This document shows positions 32,881 through 43,450 of a stretch of DNA of 64,000 bases, piece by piece; position 1 is the stretch's first letter; every line of letters starts with the position of its first letter. Position numbers and translations under genes: made by a program. The DNA lies in assembly GCA_949987705.1 (NCBI GenBank), contig OX465281.1, positions 258,760,542 through 258,824,541 of the forward strand. The letters run 5' to 3'. Below the pieces are notes generated by a model, which was given only the letters and a program-made list of their open reading frames with translations, made no database searches and was not told the DNA's origin. This DNA is from Thereva unica. Lineage: Eukaryota; Arthropoda; Insecta; Diptera; Therevidae.

Positions 32881-33410
32881 TATCAATGCGTTCTCTCCAG
32901 TATTTTTAAGTATTACTTTATTATGAAAATCTAGCACGTCGTCGATCTGTTCTTTCGAAAGCCTGCTTGCCAATCTCTTACTTTGTCTTCCATACATAAT
33001 TTCAGTCTACTTAACAAAATGTGTGAAAGTACTTTGTAGCTGTGTTCAGCAATGTGGTTGGTCTCTAGTTTTTGCAGTTCACCAATTCACCTGTTTTGTG
33101 AACTGGGACAATGGAGAACAGAATTCATTCTTCAGGCATCTTTCTGCATCCCCTCAGTTTTCAAATGAAAGAATATGTAGCTAGAATAGATGCTCCCCAA
33201 CTTAAGATTTCTGTGAGTATAGTGTACCATCTGAACCTGGAGCCTCATAATTTTTAAATTTCGCTTTGGCATTTGCAACTTCTTCTATTTTAGCCCCTGG
33301 TGCATCATTTTCTGGGTCATCTGTACTTCAGTTGGCTGCTTGACCTTGTATTAGGACCGTGTTCTGTTTGAAGAAGCGTCAAAGTATGTGATCGATACTA
33401 TTGGCTATAT
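32881..33410 (-). pseudogene. RTE-like reverse-transcriptase fragment
   Basis: Read on the minus strand from about 33110, there are words like FSIVPVHKTG and AEHSYKVLSHIL followed by GKQAFERTDRRRA, the order found in RTE/endonuclease-RT elements (polymerase entry region). The frame is broken. Confidence 0.5.
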
Positions 33411-33439
33411 GCTACCATACTCCCTTGTTATCTTATCAG

Positions 33440-33917
33440 GAGCGCGTTCAAAAACCTTACTATAGTAAACCACGAGGTAAGCTGTGGTTATGCTACATCA
33501 CTTCACTTAACCACGAAAGTTTATGTTTAACCATGGAGGTTTTTGAACGCACCGTGGTTAACTACGTGGTAAAGAAAATTTAAAAAAAAATTCCATAAAA
33601 TAATGTCGGCTATTTGCCTCAATTAATTCCAATAATTATTTATTTAAAATAATCTCACAAATCCCACTTTGATTTGTTCATTATTAACATTAAAACAAAT
33701 GTCAAAAAATTGTTTTTATTCTTCTTCTTCTTAACTATCGCTAACCATGCTCCCGAGCATGGTTAAAATTTAACTACACCATGGTTAACCACGGGAGTTT
33801 TTGAACGCCAAAAAGTTATGCTCGTGGTTATGTTGTAGTTAACCACGGAGTTTTTGAACGACAAAAGTTTACCATAGTTAACCATGGTTAACCATAGTAA
33901 GGTTTTTGAACGCGCTC
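33440..33917. mobile_element. MITE of 478 bp built of repeated GTGGTTAACCA words
   Basis: The terminal inverted repeat GAGCGCGTTCAAAAACCTTA is perfect at both ends and continues to CTAT. The flanking bases CAG (33437-33439 and 33918-33920) form a possible 3-bp target duplication. Inside each half, the words TTTTTGAACG and GTGGTTAACTAC/CCATGGTTAACC recur several times in both orientations (33525-33575 and 33785-33890), around an AT-rich core. There is no coding capacity. It has inserted beside an RTE fragment. Confidence 0.8.
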
Positions 33918-33920
33918 CAG

Positions 33921-34583
33921 GTGCGTTTGTAGCCTTTCTTTACCATGTTTACTTCTTTGTAGAAACTGAACTTTATTGTTTAATTGCATTAATTCTATGT
34001 TTGAAGTAGTTTCGTTTTTCTTCCTTAATAATTTTTTTGTATCCTTTGGGGCTGCTACCTATTTTTCGTGATTTTCTTTTGCCATTCTTGTTAAGTACAC
34101 CTTGCCTGGTTTTTTACTTCAATGCTCCTCTCGCAATGGTCATCAAACTAGTGGCTGCTTGTTGTCACAATTAATATAAGAATCGTGTTAGAAATATGGT
34201 AACGCATCGCAATATCGCAACTTTTCATTAAAAAAGGTTTATGGTGATTAGCATAGGTGAATGAATAAGGTGTGGCTAATGTGGTTAATATTGCATGCAC
34301 ACAGTATTCTCCGAGAGACGATTAAATTATTTTAAAATTCTTGCATCGTGGCAATTAAAATGACGAAATAAAGTGGTGCAAAACCAATAAAATCGTCTAG
34401 AGCTGTAATTTTAGACTTACTAAAAAAATTTTATTTATTAAGAACAGTGTGATAGCAAAAATTATATTAGTGCTTCCACATTGTCCATCAACCCTACATA
34501 AATACTTCACGGCACGCCGCAACATTAAGGGGATTTTAAGCGCAGTTTTGCGCGAATTTCTGTTTTGTACACATATTGTTATA
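33921..34583. other. Intergenic DNA upstream of a candidate gene
   Basis: No recognised repeat. If the ORF at 34584 is real, its promoter should lie here. Confidence 0.35.
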
Positions 34584-34720
34584 ATGCTTCTTATGGGGAA
34601 TGCTGTACACCCTGATGGCGGATTCTCGGATATGACAACTCCTTCCTCTCACTCCCAATCTACTAATACGACCTTTGAGTCAACCCCCAGCGTAAAGGAG
34701 GAGAACGAATGGGGGCGGAG
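34584..34720 (+). CDS. Candidate first coding exon, secreted or luminal N-terminus
   Basis: ATG-initiated frame of 45 codons plus 2 nt, ending at a canonical donor (GGAG then GTGAGAAGG). It encodes MLLMGNAVHPDGGFSDMTTP followed by a Ser/Thr-rich stretch with an N-glycosylation sequon (NTT in SQSTNTTFES) and a charged end (VKEENEWG). The frame stays open upstream for another 45 codons without an ATG, and part of that stretch is hydrophobic (CTHIVIMLLMG). This looks like the extracytoplasmic end of a membrane protein. The partner exon might be 37460-37834, but a direct join would put that exon into a different frame, so a membrane-spanning exon is probably missing in between. Confidence 0.4.
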
Positions 34721-35440
34721 GTGAGAAGGCTTCAAAACCGACCGAACTAAGATGTAAAGTTGCATTTATCGAGTACTGTTTGACAGTCGGTAGTTTTTTC
34801 ACGTTCGTTTAATGATCGCTTATGGGCACGGGGCACAATCCATTGAAAACAAAGCACTGTTCTATCTCCACCAAAACCTGCACAAACCTTCCCCCTATTC
34901 CAGTTTGCAAGGATAACGTAACCAGCTGACCCATATCTTAACATCCTGGGCGTGACTTTATTTGCTGGTCTGCGATGGAATAATCCAATATAGAAACAAG
35001 GAATTCGTTCATAAATAGAAAAACTCGACTGTGGAACAATCTTTCGCAGTCCGTATTTCTAAACCTCTACTGCATCCAAGAGTTTAAACTACACCCAGGA
35101 TTCTTCGGCATGCCGTGAACATCCTCGCTGCTCCTCATAACCCCAAACCTATTATTCTATCCACGTAGTAAGCTTGCTACTAGACTTGGCACCATGACGT
35201 GACCTGCTTCCCTTACAAAAGTCATAGCTGACGACGGACTCTTACGGCTTCGAGACAAGACAGACGCGTGCCAGACCCTGTCTTGATGACTGTGAACTAA
35301 TGTCTATTATAAACGACATTAAACTCATTCTAGAGTGGGAAGCAAGAATCATGTCGAATTCAACCCCACGAAAACCAAGTTCAGACTGCCTTATTTAAAA
35401 AAAAAAACAGTTTAGCCACTCTCCATCCGTAACCGTGGAT
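34721..35440 (+). repeat. Jockey-like retroelement debris
   Basis: The stretch 34940-35230 repeats the 3'-end words of the family (CATCCTGGGCGTGACTTTA, CTGCATCCAAGAGTTTAAAC, GCACCATGACGTGACC). 35230-35440 begins another copy. It may form part of the intron of the candidate membrane-protein gene. Confidence 0.5.
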
Positions 35441-36095
35441 TAAGTTGAACTAGTGGTCGACCCCTCCCTACACATCTTAGGCGTAACATTAGCCAAAGAC
35501 TTGCGATGGAATGACCACATACTTCAAATCGCCAAACAAGAATCCCAGTGCTTGGGATTTCTTAGGAGGTGCCCGTGCTGTTATTTTTAAATCCTACGTT
35601 CGGCCTCTTCTCGAATATAACTCCCTCGCTTCGATAACCACCTTGGGATGGTTAGATAAGGTGCAAACAAGGGCCCTTAAATTAATTTCCTCCAACGAAA
35701 TAAACGCTCTTATGCCTCCACGGCGATCTTATACTCGCAACATGAGATTAGCCCATTCGTCTCACTCACACCACTTGCAGCTCGTCTATTCGTGCGCTCA
35801 ACAAAATAGCTAAATAGAAACTACACGACTGTGAAACAATCTAAGCAGTCGGTATTTCCGAGTTCCTGCATCGTTCAAGAGTTCAAATGCCACCTTCTTC
35901 AACACCCGTTCGAACCCTCATAACACTTAACGTATTCCCCCGTACTAAGCATGCTACTAGACATTGCACCATGACGTGACAAACGACATAACGGACTGAT
36001 AGTATAAAGAGTGACCTCTGAGCTTAGCACTACCACATAAAAAAATGACGGACTGGCAGTACAAGGGTGATTCCTCATAGATCTGCCATAAAAAT
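35441..36095 (+). pseudogene. Jockey-like non-LTR 3' end (RT thumb to tail)
   Basis: Near 35470-35570 the frame reads LHILGVTLAKDLRWNDHILQ and SQCLGFLRRC, the RT thumb of jockey-clade elements. Near 35585-35610 there is KSYVRPLLEYNS. The 3' UTR ends with ACGGACTGATAGTATAAAGA and CCACATAAAAAA at 36043. A second tail, CGGACTGGCAGTACAAGGGT, follows directly (36045-36095), which suggests tandem or nested insertion. Confidence 0.75.
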
Positions 36096-36509
36096 AAAAC
36101 CGTTAAAAATAGATTAGCAAAATCTGAAACACAAAATGTTTCAATTACCGTACGTTGGGTGTGTTTTTAATCAATAGAATGTCCTTCAGCACCTAATAGT
36201 CCCGAGCCAACTTTTATATAGCTAGCTAAACTAGCTGCGAGGAATATACATAGACTGGCAAAAAGCCTGCGTGCCTTGCAACGCCTTTCAATTAAAAATG
36301 ATTGTGTGTGCACAGTCCGCGGTAGGAAAAAGATGGTGGTTCAGCGGTTTGAGCTGTGCGTAGTCAGTAGCCGAGCTGCAAAACAACAAAAAGTCACCCC
36401 TTATTATCTCAAAAACGTTTAATTATTGTATTTTTTAAATTAAATATTGTAAACAAATTGCGGCGTGTTCGACGAAAAACGACGTTTGAAAAACGAATCC
36501 TAAATGCCA

Positions 36510-36800
36510 GTCAATTACCGAGTTTCCATGGAAGTCGAGTTGAGTTGTGGTTGAGTTGTAATGACACTTGCAACTCAAGTGTCTTCTGACGAATAAGCGA
36601 GGCGTGACATTTGCACTTGTTGTACCTTTGGTAGGGTGCTGTTTTTTGTTGTGTGCCGTGAACTCTGTTCAACCTACATATTTTCATTGAGTTGAACAGA
36701 GTTGAAAATCTTTAACGAAAACTCTTAACTGTGTCTGTTTCTAGGACGTTTAACTTGGGCTCAACTCTGATTGAACTCTCATGGAAACTAGGTAAATGAC
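36510..36800. mobile_element. MITE with AACTC/GAGTT subrepeats
   Basis: The left end GTCAATTACCGAGTTTCCAT mirrors the right end ATGGAAACTAGGTAAATGAC. The inner parts repeat GAGTTGAGTTG, TTGAACAGAGTTGA and GGCTCAACTCTGATTGAACT in both orientations. The design resembles the 33440-33917 element (terminal repeat plus a repeated short word), but the words differ. No coding capacity. Confidence 0.7.
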
Positions 36801-36844
36801 GTTGTGGCGCGGTGCTAGCATTTCGAGTTTCACAAATTGAAAAT

Positions 36845-37375
36845 TCCCCATACAACCTATTCAGCTCTATTCCCCCTCGTAGTGGATGGGATTCGAAAAA
36901 TGGCTCCATGGTGAATGTTGACGTTATTATTAGGATACATTGTCAAAATTTCAGCTCTTTAGGGCTAGCGGTTTTGGTTAACCCCATTTCGTCCCTTTAG
37001 GGGATGAATATCAAAAAATCGCTTCTTTGTGGATGTCCACGTCATTATAGGCATGCGCTGTCAAAATTCCAGCTCTTTGGGTCCAGCGGTTTGGGCTGTG
37101 CGTTGTCTGACAATTATTTTTTATACAATAGAAAAAAAGAAGCAAAGAAAAAATCCTCTTACAACCTATTCAACCCCGTTTCACCCCTTAGGGGATGAAT
37201 TTCGAAAAATTGCTGCATAGCGAATGTCCACGATATTATAGGGATGCAATGTAAAAATTTCAGCCCTTTAGCTGCAGCGGTTTGGATCAACCCCATTTTA
37301 CCCCCTTAGGGGGTTCATTTCGAAACATCGCTTCTTAGTCATTATAGGGATGCACTGCCAGCCCAGCCTGTCAGT
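36845..37375. repeat. Four degenerate units of a dispersed insect repeat
   Basis: Units begin near 36848, 36978, 37158 and 37287. Each follows the order CAACCCCATTTCACCCCTTAG, GGGATGAATTTCGAAAAAT, TGTCCACGTCATTATAGG, CAAAATTTCAGCTCTTT and AGCGGTTTGG. The array closes with CAGTCAGTCAGTTACTG and TTTTATATATGTATAGA. The same closing style is common at the ends of dispersed insect repeats. Unit two carries an about 55-bp A-rich interruption. Confidence 0.7.
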
Positions 37376-37459
37376 CAGTCAGTTACTGTTTTATATATGT
37401 ATAGAGATAAGTCGGTATATCAATATGCAATTAATTTCAATGTAACTTGTTGATTTCAG

Positions 37460-37834
37460 CTACGCATTAGGTGTTGTTGGCAACGTTTGGAAGCATATGA
37501 CGCAGCAGGACGATCTAATAGAAGCAGAACAAGAGCTACGAACAGTAATTACGAGTATTATCAAATAGAACATAAACTAGCTAATTGCCCTTTTTTCCGT
37601 TCAGTTCGGCCATACACAATCAGCAGTAACTCAATCGCACAGCAGCGACAGTGTAGGGTTCACGCCATGCCTTCAGCCCCAAATGCTTCTAATGTTAGTG
37701 ACATAGAAATAATATTCAACAGTTCAGGTTTAAATTCGCCCTCGCCTCAGAAGCAAGAAGATAAAGATTTGCCAACTTACGATGAAGTTGTATCACAAAC
37801 ATCGAAATATCCGAGGACGCCAACATCGCCATAG
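37460..37834 (+). CDS. Candidate last exon: cytoplasmic tail with LPTYDEVV
   Basis: An acceptor (TTGTTGATTTCAG, ending 37459) opens a 124-codon frame that runs to a stop at 37834. It begins LRIRCCWQRLEAYDAAGRSN, a juxtamembrane-like basic stretch with paired Cys. It continues through a polar region with NYEYYQIEHKL and ends with PSPQKQEDKDLPTYDEVVSQ. The LPTYDEVV motif is of the L/PPxY class that binds WW domains of Nedd4-type ubiquitin ligases, as in commissureless-like single-pass proteins. No transmembrane segment is inside the exon, so an upstream exon must supply it. The family is not identified. A second frame from the same acceptor is also open for 36 codons (see findings). Confidence 0.5.
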   Translation, partial: LRIRCCWQRLEAYDAAGRSNRSRTRATNSNYEYYQIEHKLANCPFFRSVRPYTISSNSIAQQRQCRVHAMPSAPNASNVSDIEIIFNSSGLNSPSPQKQEDKDLPTYDEVVSQTSKYPRTPTSP

Positions 37835-38200
37835 ACGCAGACATTTCTAGTTTGCGCCAGCATCAAGCGAAATGTGATAGTTTGAGTTAAACTAGCGATT
37901 TAAGTTAGACTCTAAGGTGCTCCAAATTTAAGTTTAGCGATTACGAAATACAAGTCAACAAAGACCATTTTTATAATTTGTTTAAAAGTTTTAGGTGGAG
38001 CCGTTCAAAAAGCGAAGAGTTTCGAAACCACCATTAAGAGAAAATATTGAATACTTCCTGACAACCACTTAGCAGTTATATCTCAGGAAAGAGGGCGATA
38101 ATCTCGCATTCGCAGCGCTCCTCCCCGAAACGCTCATCTTCACTAATTGAGATTTTGGGAATATTAACAGAGCGCAAAAGTTTTTCATTGTTTTTCGGTT

Positions 38201-38640
38201 CGTTGGCCGAAAAATTTTCCAGGAACATTTATTTCGGAGTATTTCTTTCTTGACGCTGATGGCTTGCCGCAAACAGAAACGATAGAGCTACAAGCAACAA
38301 TTTCTCGGTTATTTAAATTTCTTTAATGTTTATCGCTACAATCGTTATGAATGCAAACAATGAGACAGCAAAGATCGCATCTAAATAGAGTATCAAGCAT
38401 CAAGCCACCGAATCATATCTTTATCGCTGCTGCCACTACCTAGACATTGTTTATGCTTTTATGGTAATTTTGAGAAAGTGAAAACCTTTCATTATCGTTT
38501 TCTCACTCAAAACTGTGTGAAATGAAGATCATGGTCATTCTGCGGGGATTATATAAGATGAGCTACATTTACATTTAGTTATCTTTGAAAGCTCAAAAAT
38601 GTACGTTCTACAGAAATAAAAGTAGCACCTTTTTCCAGTG
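38201..38640 (+). repeat. Segment A, copy 1 (LTR-like)
   Basis: A 440-bp segment, repeated at 41108-41547. It holds the end of a reading frame (LDADGLPQTETIELQATISR and a stop near 38324), then a promoter-like TATATAAG near 38551 and a polyadenylation signal AATAAA near 38615, the arrangement of a retroelement LTR preceded by the last codons of its ORF. The exact LTR ends were not found. Confidence 0.65.
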
Positions 38641-38648
38641 TATAAGAA

Positions 38649-40144
38649 CAGTGGCGGCGCTTCCAAAGGTGCAAATGGTGCACTTGCACCGGGCGCAATT
38701 TGTCGGGGGCGCGATTTCAGAAATTAAGATTTAAAAAAAATTAAAACTTTGGGGAAAAAAATTGAAAAGAGTGCAAGAAATTACACAAATTTATCCAATT
38801 TTTGTCCCTGTACTTTCTCATGCAAGAAAAAACGGGGAAATTTCGCTTCTCCTCGTGCAGCAAGTTTCTAGAGATTTTAGCTTCGTGATTCGAGAAATCG
38901 GGAAAAAATCTACCAAAAAGAAAAATCTCTCATTTATTTGGAACCTTTTTTGAAAATTCTTTAAAAAGCACCATATCCATTCACACAAAGGAAAAATTGT
39001 TCCGATGGCTCTGAATTGTGTATTGCTGTTTACGGTGATTGATATAAACTTGAGGGCGCTGTTGCTGCTTTGAAATTACACAAATTTATCCAATTTTTGT
39101 CCCTGTACTTTCTCATGCAAGAAAAAACGGGGAAATTTCGCTTCTCCTCGTGCAGCAAGTTTCTAGAGATTTTAGCTTCGTGATTCGAGAAATCGGGAAA
39201 AAATCTACCAAAAAGAAAAATCTCTCATTTATTTGGAACCTTTTTTGAAAATTCTTTAAAAAGCACCATATCCATTCACACAAAGGAAAAATTGTTCCGA
39301 TGGCTCTGAATTGTGTATTGCTGTTTACGGTGATTGATATAAACTTGAGGGCGCTGTTGCTGCTTTTTTAAATTCTGTTTAAAGAATTGTTAAAAGAGCT
39401 TAATGAACGAAATGAGGAGAGCAAAACTTCTTGTGGCGAGAAATCCTCTTGAATTGTTCTTTTTTTGTTTGCTCCTTTAAACCCCCGGCTTCAACGGCCT
39501 CAGTTCAATAAAATCCAATTCAATCTGCAATTCATGCTTGAAATTGTTGTGGCTTTTTCGCCAGAAGTTAGAAATGCAACAAGCTTACTTAATGCAATGA
39601 TATTCCATTATTCCAGTTAATTATTCTCTTTTGAGTGAGCTTTTACGATCAATCCCAATTTCATGTTCTATTGGGCGAATTCAGGCTCTGGCAAAACGTG
39701 AAGTTCAGTACACTAATTTGCTCGAACTTACGCAGTTTGGCCGGTGAAGCCGGAGTATTTCTGTCTAACAAATTAATATGGCCAGTTTCACACGGGCCAA
39801 CCAAGAAAAATTGGCTGTACTCGTCAATTCCCTTTTGAAATTCGATGAATAATCGCATGGGTTTTCACAAGAGCCAACTTTTCCAACAAACTATACGTTA
39901 GAATGCATTACCTTGGTGCTGTTGCTTTTAATATTAATTATTCCTTCTGCCATTTCCTTTCGTTTCTTTTCCTAGCAAAAGGGAGGCAAAAATTACCAAA
40001 AACCGTAAATACCGTAAATATTACACCCATTAGATATTGTTTGGGTCTTTTTCCAATGTCCTTCACTGCATTCAAAAATGGACAGGTTATGGGGCGCAAT
40101 ATGGCAAAGTGCACCGGGCGCAAAAAACCCAAGCGCCGGCCCTG
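38649..40144. mobile_element. hAT DNA transposon, 1496 bp, inserted between A and B
   Basis: The ends are CAGTGGCGGCGCTTCC and (right, reversed) CAGGGCCGGCGCTTGG, hAT-type terminal repeats. Subterminal words GTGCACTTGCACCGGGCGC and GTGCACCGGGCGC also mirror each other. A perfect 8-bp target duplication TATAAGAA flanks it (38641-38648 and 40145-40152). The related uninterrupted junction at 41548 lacks the element. Inside is a 295-bp direct tandem repeat (38777-39071 and 39072-39366). No complete transposase frame is present, so the copy is non-autonomous. Confidence 0.9.
38777..39366 (+). repeat. 295-bp tandem duplication inside the hAT element
   Basis: Two head-to-tail units, both starting GAAATTACACAAATTTATCC and ending GGCGCTGTTGCTGCTTT, identical by eye. 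This is a local duplication that postdates or accompanied the transposon's spread. Confidence 0.9.
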
Positions 40145-40146
40145 TA

Positions 40147-41107
40147 TAAGAAGAAGCGCCTAGAACGACGACTGCCGCAGCAAAAAAGGGCATTGAACCC
40201 TCCGCGGAGATGGATCACGTCGCTGCTCAGCAGTAGATTGATAATTGCTCAGATTAATAGGGAATCGTTTATGGCAATGCCTATAAATTGCTGTCCTCAA
40301 TGAGGCGTCCAATCTACGAACTTCTTGGCGACCTGAAGCAAGCTAATTTGAAAGATCCCTCTCTAGATGGTTCAAGAAGTTCTAAATCTGTAAGTTTAAA
40401 CCGGGATCAAAAGCTGTTCAGGAAATCCCAAATTAAGAAAGTAACTGCTAAAGCAATTACATCTCTAGATAACGATATCCGGCTTCAATTTTTAGGAAAA
40501 ACCGACGGCCTCAAACCGAGATTAACGTTGTCGCTATACACGACGGTTGTAAGATCCATAGTCACATAGGCATGCAAAATGGTCAAAACCAAAGGCTGCT
40601 GTGATTGAGCTGGCCAAAGATCAAAGGGTGGCTTTTCTCGGTATCACCGGACCTAAAAGCACCTGTCCGACCGCGATGGAATATTGAAAGCCAGGGGCTA
40701 AACCTGTCGATTTCCAACGAACTAAACCTGTAGCTAATGCTCGCATTGCCTGGTATCAATTCTACCACTATGGAGTTAGACAAACCATTTATGACGATTA
40801 TCTGCGGTCGGTCAGGGTGTCATCAAAGACTGCCCTGGATTGTTTTCTATCTCTGAAATCAGCAGAAACAACAATCTTACTCTGATGTAACACGGCCACG
40901 TAGGCAACATTGGCAATGAAAGTTCCGAGGATCAGGCCACAGTAGGGGCAGACTCATTGCCTGCTGGTCCCTCAACTTCTGCAGCTTAGACCAGATGCTA
41001 CGTAAGATGGAAATCAGGCATTAAGCCAGCACCAAGGACAGGAAGGAACTATGCCTGAAATGCGAAGAAAAGCGGATAGTACTGCATCGGGAGCCCTAAA
41101 TGTCTGT
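40147..41107 (+). repeat. Segment B, copy 1
   Basis: A 961-bp segment, repeated at 41548-42508. It holds a 93-codon frame (40288-40569) beginning MRRPIYELLGDLKQAN a few codons in, followed by broken frames. It looks like the 5' internal part of a retroelement. I do not recognise the protein. Only two substitutions to copy 2 were noticed. Confidence 0.7.
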
Positions 41108-41547
41108 CGTTGGCCGAAAAATTTTCCAGGAACATTTATTTCGGAGTATTTCTTTCTTGACGCTGATGGCTTGCCGCAAACAGAAACGATAGAGCTACAA
41201 GCAACAATTTCTCGGTTATTTAAATTTCTTTAATGTTTATCGCTACAATCGTTATGAATGCAAACAATGAGACAGCAAAGATCGCATCTAAATAGAGTAT
41301 CAAGCATCAAGCCACCGAATCATATCTTTATCGCTGCTGCCACTACCTAGACATTGTTTATGCTTTTATGGTAATTTTGAGAAAGTGAAAACCTTTCATT
41401 ATCGTTTTCTCACTCAAAACTGTGTGAAATGAAGATCATGGTCATTCTGCGGGGATTATATAAGATGAGCTACATTTACATTTAGTTATCTTTGAAAGCT
41501 CAAAAATGTACGTTCTACAGAAATAAAAGTAGCACCTTTTTCCAGTG
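41108..41547 (+). repeat. Segment A, copy 2
   Basis: Near-identical to 38201-38640. It joins directly to segment B on both sides, with no hAT element at its 3' border. Confidence 0.85.
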
Positions 41548-42508
41548 TAAGAAGAAGCGCCTAGAACGATGACTGCCGCAGCAAAAAAGGGCATTGAACC
41601 CTCCGCGGAGATGGATCACGTCGCTGCTCAGCAGTAGATTGATAATTGCTCAGATTAATAGGGAATCGTTTATGGCAATGCCTATAAATTGCTGTCCTCA
41701 ATGAGGCGTCCAATCTACGAACTTCTTGGCGACCTGAAGCAAGCTAATTTGAAAGATCCCTCTCTAGATGGTTCAAGAAGTTCTAAATCTGTAAGTTTAA
41801 ACCGGGATCAAAAGCTGTTCAGGAAATCCCAAATTAAGAAAGTAACTGCTAAAGCAATTACATCTCTAGATAACGATATCCGGCTTCAATTTTTAGGAAA
41901 AACCGACGGCCTCAAACCGAGATTAACGTTGTCGCTATACACGACGGTTGTAAGATCCATAGTCACATAGGCATGCAAAATGGTCAAAACCAAAGGCTGC
42001 TGTGATTGAGCTGGCCAAAGGTCAAAGGGTGGCTTTTCTCGGTATCACCGGACCTAAAAGCACCTGTCCGACCGCGATGGAATATTGAAAGCCAGGGGCT
42101 AAACCTGTCGATTTCCAACGAACTAAACCTGTAGCTAATGCTCGCATTGCCTGGTATCAATTCTACCACTATGGAGTTAGACAAACCATTTATGACGATT
42201 ATCTGCGGTCGGTCAGGGTGTCATCAAAGACTGCCCTGGATTGTTTTCTATCTCTGAAATCAGCAGAAACAACAATCTTACTCTGATGTAACACGGCCAC
42301 GTAGGCAACATTGGCAATGAAAGTTCCGAGGATCAGGCCACAGTAGGGGCAGACTCATTGCCTGCTGGTCCCTCAACTTCTGCAGCTTAGACCAGATGCT
42401 ACGTAAGATGGAAATCAGGCATTAAGCCAGCACCAAGGACAGGAAGGAACTATGCCTGAAATGCGAAGAAAAGCGGATAGTACTGCATCGGGAGCCCTAA
42501 ATGTCTGT
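41548..42508 (+). repeat. Segment B, copy 2
   Basis: Same 961 bp as copy 1 at an offset of 1401. After 42508 the sequence continues into unique retroelement-like text (42509-42980), whereas after copy 1 it jumps into segment A. Copy 2 therefore probably reflects the original order and copy 1 a deletion or recombination product. Confidence 0.8.
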
Positions 42509-43000
42509 TATATCAGGAAACGAGGAGCAGCAACAGTACCAATCGGGGAAGGAAATAACTGAACCTGAATCACTGCCAGGCGGCCCACGATCTGCACGCA
42601 CAAATTGTGAACGAAAAGGAAATCGACCTTGCCAATGAGCAGTACAAGGACTTACACAGTGGAATCAAGCTTAAGCATTACGAAGCCCAAAGAAACAGAA
42701 AGGCAAAGAAATGCAAGGAGAATAGCAGCTAGGTAGCCAGATGGCTAGACTGTTCCGGCTCTGGTGGGCGCCTTTGAGGGATTTTTAAGGGTCATGCTGA
42801 TGACGCCCGACTGAAGTTATGTCTTCACGGCTGGTACCGGTCTGGACTTGAGCGACACACAAAAAAGGGTGGGTGAGTTTACAGTAAGAATCTGAAACTG
42901 CCATCTGGGTGCGCACCCCCAGCGGTTCTCCTGTCATAGGCATAGATGACACCCCTGTTGCTAAACCCATGTAAGATTCTCATCACTCCCTCATTAAAAA
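42509..43000 (+). pseudogene. Continuation of the retroelement internal region
   Basis: A short polar frame continues from segment B (SGNEEQQQYQSGKEITEPES) before stops. It is probably a degraded gag-like region; the family is not recognised. Confidence 0.35.
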
Positions 43001-43450
43001 AAAGACATTGGATCGACCAACGATGACGGAATAGCTGGTTAACCGTTCAGGGTGCTGGTCAAGCTAAAAGATTCATTCAAATCGACAAACATTTAAATAC
43101 AAAAGGTCAGAGCAAAAAAGAATAACAGAGCCTCCTAACGGCCACTAGTGCTCAATTATCTTCTAAGCAGAATAGGCCTGGTAGTTAATTGCAACTGTCG
43201 GTTCTGTGGACCTACATATACATAAGCGTTGGTAAATATGTGCCCCAATAAAAATGTCAAATAAATAAAGGAACAAAAGTTCTACGAATGAAAATTAAAT
43301 TTTGCTGCTATCGAAAACATAGCCAAATGTATGAACAAGAATAGTACAAATAAAATCCAATTGCATATTTGCATATTTAAAAATTGTCGTTAATTTTCAT
43401 GAAAACTGACAGACAGAACAGACAGAAATTGAATTAATATCGATTTGTCG

